Positions 58,076-64,000 of a DNA stretch of 64,000 nt are shown piece by piece. Position numbers and translations under genes: made by a program. Each line of letters begins with the position of its first letter. The first letter of the stretch is position 1. The notes below the pieces were generated by a model that was not told where the DNA came from, made no database searches, and saw only the letters and a list, made by a program, of their open reading frames with translations. Source of the DNA: Caulobacter sp. 17J65-9 (GTDB lineage: Bacteria > Pseudomonadota > Alphaproteobacteria > Caulobacterales > Caulobacteraceae); NCBI RefSeq assembly GCF_010975005.1, contig NZ_JAAIVC010000001.1, positions 1 through 64,000 of the forward strand. The letters run 5' to 3'.

Positions 58076-59797
58076 CTAGATCTGGGTGACGACCACGCCG
58101 GCGCCCACGCCCACCATCAAGGTACGCAGACGCTCGGCCTGGGTTCGGGGGAGGGCGATGACGAGCAGGCGCTGCGCACGGGACGCGCCGACGTAGATCT
58201 TCCGGGCATCCTCGTTGTCGTCACCGCCGCCGCCGGCCGAAAGGGTGTCGAGGATCCCCTTAGCGGTCGTCGTCATCACGACGCAAACGGCCGGAAACTC
58301 CATGCCCTTCACGCTGTGGATCGTGCGCGCAGGATGACCGCTCGTCGGGTTGGCCGCGAGGGCGGCAGAAAGACCGTCGTTCCACCTGAGCTTCTGCTTG
58401 ATGGTCCCGCCGCCCGCGGGGAGGAGCGGTTCGAGGAGGCGCCGGGCTTCATCAAGCCACAGCTGCGCCGTCGCGAAACGCTCAGCGGAAAATCTTAGGG
58501 CGTCGGCCAGCGCCATGGCCTCGGGGCGCCAGTCGGCGGCCTCGGTCTCCGTCTCGCTAAGATGCTGGTGGTAGGTCTTCGCCCCGAGCCGGCCCGCGAC
58601 CTGCAGCATGATCCGATGGATCGCTTCGAGCGCCTCCTTGCGGCCGCCAAGTTCGAAGGAGAAATGGAAGTCGCTGACCGCGACGGCGAGACGGTAGCTG
58701 AGATCTTGGACCCCGCCATCGGGAGGATGGCCCAGGGCGTTGCTCCCTGTTCTTCGGGTCGCGGCCACAACGGGGCAGTCCTCCGCGACCAGGCCCAGGC
58801 CGTTGGTCAACTCGCGGAACTTCACCCCGATGGATGCGGGGACGCCGCCCTTGTAGGCCAGGATTTGAACCTCGGTGGGCTCGTCGCGAAACTCCCCAAG
58901 GGCCTCGTCGATCAGCGCCCGCTGGGTCGGCGGCCGGAGCGCCACAATCGCCCGCGCGATGTGCTGGCTGGAGCGGAAGTTGCCGGACATCGGCATGCGC
59001 TCATCAGCCGGGAACGTGGCCGCGAAGGCCGTCAGCTCTCGCGTCACGCCGCCTCGAAATCCATAGATCGCCTGGTTGGGGTCGCAGATGACCTTCACCG
59101 GCGTGCCCGCGTTGCGGAACCAGGTGATGATCTCAAGATCCACGGGATTGCAGTCCTGCGCCTCATCGACCACCAGTTCCTGGAAGCGCCCGGCGAGGGC
59201 CGGCGCTAGGACCGCACCGCAGGCCGGGTCACGCAGGCGCGCTAGGGCGATCTCGCGGGCGTCGGCAAAGTCGAGTTCGCCCCGGTCCAGAAGCCTCTGG
59301 CGCAGGTTCCGCGCGGCCGTTTCATGGGCCTTCACGTTGCCGCGGAAATTGGCGCGTCTCAGCTTGTCTTCAATCGCCACCCCGGTCGTCCGATCGAAGC
59401 ACTCAAGCTTCAGGACCTGGGCCCGGTCGTAGGGCAGGACGTCCCTGGCGTCCTTGTCCGGGATCAGGCGGGGCTTCTCGGCGCATCCATCGATGCCGAA
59501 CGGGGCGATCAGCAGCTGCCACAGGAAGGAATCGAACGTGCCGATGAAGTGAGGAAACGGGGGCGTGTCGATCAGTCCCTCGCGGCGCAGCCGGTCTTCC
59601 AGTTCAGACACCGCCGCCAGGGTGAAGGACAGGAAAGCGACGCCGCGCCCTGATCCGAGTCCGGACAGACTCTGGCGCGCTCGCTCGACCATGACCTTTG
59701 TTTTGCCTGCCCCGGGACACGCCGCGATGAACGCGGATCCGCTGTGGGCGATGATCAGCTTCTGCTGGTCCGTCGGGATGAACGGCTTGTCGCTCAC
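58076..59797 (-). CDS. gajB: Gabija protein GajB, UvrD-like helicase
   Basis: 573 aa from GTG 59797, overlapping the gajA stop by four bases. Superfamily-1 motifs: Q-motif region DQQKLIIAHSGSAFIAACPG and Walker A CPGAGKT at 27-33; motif II ELVVDEAQDCNPVDLEI near 212; motif III VICDPNQAIYGFRGG; motif V/VI IHSVKGMEF and YVGASRAQRLLVIALPR near the end. A UvrD-like protein directly after an OLD nuclease is the defining Gabija pair. Longer than the best-studied GajB, which is about 500 aa. Confidence 0.88.
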   Translation of the reverse strand: MSDKPFIPTDQQKLIIAHSGSAFIAACPGAGKTKVMVERARQSLSGLGSGRGVAFLSFTLAAVSELEDRLRREGLIDTPPFPHFIGTFDSFLWQLLIAPFGIDGCAEKPRLIPDKDARDVLPYDRAQVLKLECFDRTTGVAIEDKLRRANFRGNVKAHETAARNLRQRLLDRGELDFADAREIALARLRDPACGAVLAPALAGRFQELVVDEAQDCNPVDLEIITWFRNAGTPVKVICDPNQAIYGFRGGVTRELTAFAATFPADERMPMSGNFRSSQHIARAIVALRPPTQRALIDEALGEFRDEPTEVQILAYKGGVPASIGVKFRELTNGLGLVAEDCPVVAATRRTGSNALGHPPDGGVQDLSYRLAVAVSDFHFSFELGGRKEALEAIHRIMLQVAGRLGAKTYHQHLSETETEAADWRPEAMALADALRFSAERFATAQLWLDEARRLLEPLLPAGGGTIKQKLRWNDGLSAALAANPTSGHPARTIHSVKGMEFPAVCVVMTTTAKGILDTLSAGGGGDDNEDARKIYVGASRAQRLLVIALPRTQAERLRTLMVGVGAGVVVTQI

Positions 59798-61665
59798 ACC
59801 ACCAAGGCCTCAATGGCCTGCTTCAGATAGGGCGGAACGTTGAACGCGCCGCCTTCATTGATCGCATCGGCCAGGACCTGGGCGAAGTCGCCCTTCCGGG
59901 TGGTCTCGAACAGCTTCTGGACTGCGACCGCCTGCGCGGCGCCGGCCTGGCCGACCGCGGCATCCCACTTTTGGCCGGAGTTCGGGTGAAGCGCCAAGTA
60001 GGCGGCCTTCATGACGTCGGCGTTGTCGGCCCGAACGAGCTCACTTTCCAGCGAGTAGTCGTTGACGATGACGTCCAGCAGGTCCTTCGCGCCAAGCTCC
60101 GTGGCAGTGGCCTTGAGCCGCCGCTTGCGCCCCGCGCCCGGCGTTTCCTGGCCGGCCGGGACCTCGCCGCCGTCGCCGTCGGTCAGGACGACAAGGCGGT
60201 CGGCGATCCGCACCTCCTTGTAGGGGGTCAGGAGCAGCTTCGCGTAGGGCTCGAAGTCAATACCGTCGATCGGGACGAACACGGCGGATCGGAACAGGCG
60301 CAGCTTCTCGACGTCATCCTTCAGGACGATTTTCTTGGCGATGACCGGGAGCAGCAGGGCCTCGGCAATGCCCTCCACCAACAAGACGCGCCCGCCGAAG
60401 AGGAAGGCCGACTTGGTCACGTCGAGGTAGCGGTCGATCTTGCGGCGTTCGATGTCCGTCAGCGCGAGCGCGGCCAGCGGGATACAGCGCGTCACCCGTC
60501 GCGGTCTTCCGGCCGCGATGACGGGGTTCGGTTCAATCTCAGGCACGATCTCGGCGGGAACGCCGGCAAGGGGCTCCGCCGGCGCCTCGTCGGCAGGCGC
60601 TTCAGCCCCGCCAGGCGGCAGCGGCAGGTGGGATCTGAAAAACACCAGCTTGCGGCTCTCGACCCAGGCCGACAGGTTCGGGGAGTGGGTGGCGACGATG
60701 ATCTGGAGCTCGCCGGCAGGGCCCTGATGACCTTCCTTCGGGATCCGTGACTTGGTCGCCTGTTCGTCCAAGAAGCTCAGGACCGCCGCCTGAAGCTGCG
60801 GGTGTAGGTGGGCCTCGGGCTCCTCGACTAGGAATAGTGTCAGGTCGGCGTCGTTCACCTTCTCCAGCTCGACGGCGATCGTGGCCATGTAGAGGAGGTT
60901 GGCATAGCCGTGACCCGAGTAGCGCAGGTCCTCGGGCTCGATACCGTGATCGGCTAGTTTGAACCGCAGGTCCCGGGCGATGTCGATCAGCTTCTCGTCA
61001 TTGGCAAAGCCGAGCGAGGCCGACTGGCGACGAACGCCAGCGGTCAGGGCCGATAGGCCGATCTCCACCGCGCCGCCTACCTTCGTCAGGATGTCGGCGT
61101 CGGCGCCGCGGCGCAGAGCCTTGGCCACATCCTCCGGCGCGCCGCCTTCCAGGAAGTGGTTGAGCAGGGCGTAGATCCGGGTGGGATTGCCGGAGGCAAG
61201 CGCGCGCTTGGCGTCCCGCAACGGCGGCAGATAGACGTGGCGGACGCTCTCGTGACATCCCGGTTCGGGGTTGCCGCGCTGACTGCCGGCCCAGAGCTGA
61301 GGGCGTACCGGGAAACGGCCCGTGGTCTCGTCATACTTCACGCCGAACACACAACCCGAGATGGCGGCATCGGTCGCGGCGGTGATCAAGCGCCCGCGCT
61401 GTCCGGGGTTCAGCTCGGTGAAGGACGCGCTGAGTTCGAACATCCGGTTGGCGCTGCCGAAACGAATGTCGGTCGTCTCGCAGTAGATTTCGCGCCGACC
61501 GCCCAGGGGCTGGGTCAGCAGCCGGATCGCGTCGATCGCGTTGCTCTTGCCGCCATTGTTTTCGCCGACAAGGATCGTCAGATCCTTGCACAGCGGGATT
61601 TGGGCCTCCTCGAAGGAGCGGAAGTTTTTGAGCCCGAGATTCTCTAGGTACACCAGAGCCCCCAT
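59794..61665 (-). CDS. gajA: Gabija protein GajA, OLD-family ATPase-Toprim nuclease
   Basis: 623 aa. ATPase half: Walker A GENNGGKS at 34-41, ABC-signature-like SGHGYANLLYM near 245, Walker B LFLVEEPEAHLHPQ near 268. Toprim half: LVEGIAEALLLPVIA near 430 (Glu), PIDGIDFEPYAKLL near 465, LTDGDGGE near 495. A Pro/Ala-rich insert (near 335-375) lengthens it beyond the usual 580 aa. In Gabija, GajA cuts phage DNA when nucleotide levels fall, with GajB. Order gajA then gajB with four-base overlap fits one operon. Confidence 0.9.
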   Translation of the reverse strand: MGALVYLENLGLKNFRSFEEAQIPLCKDLTILVGENNGGKSNAIDAIRLLTQPLGGRREIYCETTDIRFGSANRMFELSASFTELNPGQRGRLITAATDAAISGCVFGVKYDETTGRFPVRPQLWAGSQRGNPEPGCHESVRHVYLPPLRDAKRALASGNPTRIYALLNHFLEGGAPEDVAKALRRGADADILTKVGGAVEIGLSALTAGVRRQSASLGFANDEKLIDIARDLRFKLADHGIEPEDLRYSGHGYANLLYMATIAVELEKVNDADLTLFLVEEPEAHLHPQLQAAVLSFLDEQATKSRIPKEGHQGPAGELQIIVATHSPNLSAWVESRKLVFFRSHLPLPPGGAEAPADEAPAEPLAGVPAEIVPEIEPNPVIAAGRPRRVTRCIPLAALALTDIERRKIDRYLDVTKSAFLFGGRVLLVEGIAEALLLPVIAKKIVLKDDVEKLRLFRSAVFVPIDGIDFEPYAKLLLTPYKEVRIADRLVVLTDGDGGEVPAGQETPGAGRKRRLKATATELGAKDLLDVIVNDYSLESELVRADNADVMKAAYLALHPNSGQKWDAAVGQAGAAQAVAVQKLFETTRKGDFAQVLADAINEGGAFNVPPYLKQAIEALVV

Positions 61666-61934
61666 CGCCAGACGGAGCCCTCGACCGACATCGATTCAAC
61701 CCCCGTTTTGGCGCCATGGTGAAGCCTGGGTTGTGTTCATGCAATGCGCCCGAACCACTGCGCAGGGCGCCCCTGCACGGCCTGCGCCGACAGGGTGACC
61801 TCCTCACAGCGGTTACGAATGCGCGAAAGCAGCGCTTAGACGGGCCGAAACGCGCCAGCGCCGGGACGGTGACATTACAAACTGGCGGCTACATGCAAAC
61901 GACGCATAACATATCTTATGCGAAATCGTGTCGG

Positions 61935-62345
61935 TCAGTGTTCGGGCAATGCGTACCGACGGAGTACGATCTGGTCACCTTCCTCAAAAACATCGAGCAC
62001 GCGATTGATGAGGTCCGGATCCGCTTCAAGGTCATCAAGGGCAGCTTCAAAAAGGTCTAACTGAGCGTCGAGGTCCAACACCTCGCCCGTTAGGCAAATG
62101 AGCCCCGCGTGGATTTCCGCCTTCGAATGCAGCCCGGGTGAGCCAGGGGCGCCTGCCGGTCCGCGGAAGTCGTAGGCGTTTCGGGTGACGAAGGTCCAAT
62201 CACCCTCGACGATGAAGGGGAGAAGATTCCAGTCCTGCCACCCGCGCTTTCCCAGCCACACAACGTGCGAACTTTCGGCGTACCCGCGCCGGATTGCCAG
62301 GTGCGCTAGCTCTTCGCTTAGGCACTCATCGATCAGGAGTTTCAA
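61935..62345 (-). CDS. DUF5615-type PIN-like toxin
   Basis: 136 aa from TTG 62345, overlapping the antitoxin stop by four bases. MKLLIDECLSEELAHLAIRR with D6-E7, then GDWTFVTRNAYDFR: the acidic and T-x-N-x-x-D pattern of PIN/Mut7-C-like nucleases of DUF5615. Probably an RNA-cleaving toxin. A plus-strand frame opposite (61716-62060) is a shadow. Confidence 0.82.
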   Translation of the reverse strand: MKLLIDECLSEELAHLAIRRGYAESSHVVWLGKRGWQDWNLLPFIVEGDWTFVTRNAYDFRGPAGAPGSPGLHSKAEIHAGLICLTGEVLDLDAQLDLFEAALDDLEADPDLINRVLDVFEEGDQIVLRRYALPEH

Positions 62346-62959
62346 GTGCGCCGGCGCCTTGCAACGCGCTTCTCGGAGACAAGCTCCATCCCTTTGCGTT
62401 GAGATGTCGACGGTCGACCGCGCTGAGGATTCGCCGACGCATACAGCCTCGCGAGCTCAATCTGCTCAGCATTGAGCGTGGAATACGCCGCCTGAATTTC
62501 CTGCGTGCTCCGGCCAGCGTTCAGCGCTGCGGCGACATCGTGGACAGGAATGCGCGTTCCGCGGACCACGGGCGCTCCACCAAGAATATTCGGGTCTTCG
62601 ACCACCATCTCGCGAGCCCTGTCGAGTGCCTCATGCCTTGCGAGCGTCTCCGCTTCGAACGGCTCAAAATTCACGCTCAGGAAGTCGTGCTCGACCACTC
62701 GCGATCTACGTCCTCCGTGGCGAGGAGCGGCAATTAGGCGATGAATGACGTGCACTCGCTCCCCTGCCGTCAGCCGCTCCGCGGCATGGAAGTAGAACCT
62801 GACAAACGCACAAGCTTCCGACCTCACTCGCCGGCGGTCGCCCGCCTCCAGGAATGTGTCAGGGAGGATGCGTTCGTCGAAGACACGGTTGACGTCTCGC
62901 ACCGTCACATCTGCGACTACAGCCGCCTCGGCTGGCGTTAGGAGCTCTTGCGTCGCCAT
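62342..62959 (-). CDS. DUF433 antitoxin with N-terminal helix-turn-helix
   Basis: 205 aa. N-terminal TPAEAAVVADVTVRDVNRVF is a helix-turn-helix of the Myb/MerR style. The DUF433 domain follows: ARHEALDRAREMVVEDPNIL, then GGAPVVRGTRIPVHDVAAAL and NAGRSTQEIQAAYSTLNAEQ. It pairs with the DUF5615 toxin downstream, the usual order. The dyad at 62969-62984 lies just upstream for autoregulation. Confidence 0.87.
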   Translation of the reverse strand: MATQELLTPAEAAVVADVTVRDVNRVFDERILPDTFLEAGDRRRVRSEACAFVRFYFHAAERLTAGERVHVIHRLIAAPRHGGRRSRVVEHDFLSVNFEPFEAETLARHEALDRAREMVVEDPNILGGAPVVRGTRIPVHDVAAALNAGRSTQEIQAAYSTLNAEQIELARLYASANPQRGRPSTSQRKGMELVSEKRVARRRRT

Positions 62960-62968
62960 ATGAAATCC

Positions 62969-62984
62969 TTCCGATTGTCCGGAA
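62969..62984 (-). promoter_or_regulatory. TTCCG/CGGAA operator of the DUF433/DUF5615 pair
   Basis: TTCCG (62969-62973) and CGGAA (62980-62984) form a dyad with a 6-bp centre, ten bases ahead of the antitoxin start codon. Confidence 0.55.
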
Positions 62985-63181
62985 AGATAATGCGTGAGCG
63001 ACGAGTTTGGAAGCCTTGGGGATCCGAATGATGGAATGGCTGCGCCCGGCTCTTCGGCGGGGCGTTTTCTCAGGTGACTGCGACGTCAGTTACGAACTCG
63101 CGCTGTCCCCAAGCAGTGCACAGCAAGGGAGGAGGCGTGGAGGCCTGGGAGGGAACTTCGAATGGATGAGGGAGGGCCCTG

Positions 63182-63556
63182 ATGCTAGCGTCGCGACTGT
63201 TAGTCGATTTCCAGGATGCTGACGTGACCGAGGACCGCCGCAAGATCACCGACCTCTCGATTGACGATCGCACCGCGCGCGTGCTCGAGGCCGGCATGAA
63301 GGCCGCGACCAGTCCCGCGGGCATGCAGGCGCACGCGACGGCAACGAGCACCTTCAAGGGCCTGAGCTACGCGATCTGGCTTCTGCCTGTCATCGCGTTC
63401 CTTTGGGCCAGCAGCGGCCGCAGCATCGCTTTCGGCGTTTTCGTTGCGCTTCTCGCGTGCCTTCCGGCTGCATTCTTTTCGTTCGTCTGGGGCAAGATTG
63501 CCCAGGGCAACGAGGAGCTCCGCAAGAACCTGAAGGACGCCGGCATCGTTTCGTGA
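63182..63556 (+). CDS. Two-helix membrane protein
   Basis: 124 aa. Polar head (residues 1-60), then two membrane helices (LSYAIWLLPVIAFLWASSGR near 62-81 and AFGVFVALLACLPAAFFSFV near 84-103) and a charged tail. No family recognised. It lies between the toxin-antitoxin pair and the transfer gene at the right edge. Confidence 0.55.
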   Translation: MLASRLLVDFQDADVTEDRRKITDLSIDDRTARVLEAGMKAATSPAGMQAHATATSTFKGLSYAIWLLPVIAFLWASSGRSIAFGVFVALLACLPAAFFSFVWGKIAQGNEELRKNLKDAGIVS

Positions 63557-63614
63557 GCCAGTCCGGCCGTCTCTGAGACGGCGCATTGGCCGCCATTCAA
63601 TCAATCACGCAGTC

Positions 63615-63641
63615 AAAAAATGAGGGCCCGTGAGGGCCCTC
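63615..63641 (-). terminator. Terminator of the gene entering from the right
   Basis: On the minus strand: GAGGGCCC, loop TCAC, GGGCCCTC, then A and six T. It also ends the plus-strand gene before it, though with a weaker T-run on that side. Confidence 0.85.
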
Positions 63642-63648
63642 TTCCCGT

Positions 63649-64000
63649 TTAGTCGCGCCGGAACCGGCTCTCGCCGGCCGCCTGCTGCATGTGCATCGGT
63701 GACGGATACGGCGTACCCGCCTCGATGGCTTCTTCCTCTGCAGCACGCCCCTCGCCGGCGCTTCGTTGCGGTGCCGGCGCTTCGCCCGGCCGGGGCGGCG
63801 CTTCGAACGGGACCTGCGACTCACCGTGCTCATGCTGCTGCGAGCCGCCGGCTACGCCGCCGGAGTAACCACTCAGAGCATCCGGTCCCGCCTGCGAAAA
63901 TGCGCCGAACGGGCTCTCCGACGGCGCGCTCTGGCTCAGCGCCGGCGATGGGGCCAGCGCGTCGAGAACGGGAGCTTGCCCATCCCCATCGCCCGCGACG
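63649..64000 (-). CDS. C-terminal tail of a larger protein (cut by window edge)
   Basis: A minus-strand frame stays open from the right edge to the TAA at 63649, 116 codons. The sequence is Gly/Ser/Pro/Gln/Glu-rich and disordered (SPFGAFSQAGPDALSGYSGG, QVPFEAPPRPGEAPAPQRSA, ending AAGESRFRRD). The look fits the cytoplasmic tail of a TrbL/VirB6-like or TraG-like transfer protein, but the conserved part is outside the window. The terminator after it supports a real gene end. Confidence 0.6.
   Translation of the reverse strand, partial: VAGDGDGQAPVLDALAPSPALSQSAPSESPFGAFSQAGPDALSGYSGGVAGGSQQHEHGESQVPFEAPPRPGEAPAPQRSAGEGRAAEEEAIEAGTPYPSPMHMQQAAGESRFRRD

Noticed and set aside
58076-61665. OLD nuclease plus helicase pair considered as a different OLD-based or PARIS-type system
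   Set aside because: PARIS uses an AAA ATPase plus a Toprim protein without a UvrD-like helicase; an OLD nuclease followed by a UvrD-like helicase with overlapping ends is the Gabija arrangement.
61716-62060. 114-codon plus-strand frame beside the toxin gene
   Set aside because: Mostly antisense to the DUF5615 toxin and to the gajA promoter area; no motif.

Overview
This 64 kb window is high-GC DNA that reads as part of a large conjugative plasmid (or plasmid-derived element) of an alphaproteobacterium, most likely Caulobacterales. That host call is an inference from composition and protein families; there is no rRNA, tRNA or housekeeping gene to fix it. An iteron-controlled repA, a ParA-type ATPase, a ParB-like protein, a TraD-type coupling protein and a MobF relaxase-helicase together define a self-maintaining, mobilisable replicon.

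Layout, left to right. (1) 0.3-9.7 kb: metal-resistance block on the minus strand (czcC, a czcB/czcC fusion remnant, czcB, czcA, a His-rich periplasmic protein and two cation-diffusion transporters). A MerR-family Zn/Cd-type sensor has near-identical operators in front of both transporters, and a Zur-like repressor follows. (2) 9.9-12.6 kb: small regulators, a YnfA-like membrane protein and a lytic transglycosylase. (3) 12.7-15.8 kb: replication and partition (repA between two iteron clusters, a DnaA box, parA and a small partner). (4) 15.8-29.4 kb: plasmid backbone (LigD fragment, secreted thermonuclease, primase-like Toprim protein, ParB-like protein, a 1421-aa methylase/Strawberry-notch helicase, SRAP protein, RadC). 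Several of these genes have purine-rich leaders. (5) 29.4-42.9 kb: small genes among long hairpin-rich non-coding stretches, including a DUF2493 protein, Fic protein, GSU2403-type nucleotidyltransferase, SSB and an AbiE-like pair. (6) 43-49 kb: mobilisation genes (ribbon-helix-helix regulator, TraD, TraA/MobF). (7) 50-63 kb: defence island (a nuclease-like protein with a DUF3800 protein, a GIY-YIG/C5-methyltransferase restriction-modification candidate with its regulator, an exonuclease, a second nuclease-like protein, Gabija GajA-GajB and a DUF433/DUF5615 toxin-antitoxin pair). The tail of another plasmid gene enters from the right edge.

The most novel signal is a conserved RNA-like leader present three times (34.6 kb minus, 40.95 kb plus, 41.7 kb plus). 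Each copy stands just ahead of a very small protein that shares a W-x-x-L-x-x-x-E/Q-x-x-x-A-W/F signature. The copies keep the same nested helices. Some helices carry compensatory base changes, and two invariant pyrimidine stretches could pair with the Shine-Dalgarno sequence of the gene downstream. This looks like a repeated cis-regulatory RNA plus small-protein cassette that I cannot match to a named family.

All functional calls come from reading sequence and motifs; no database search or folding program was run.
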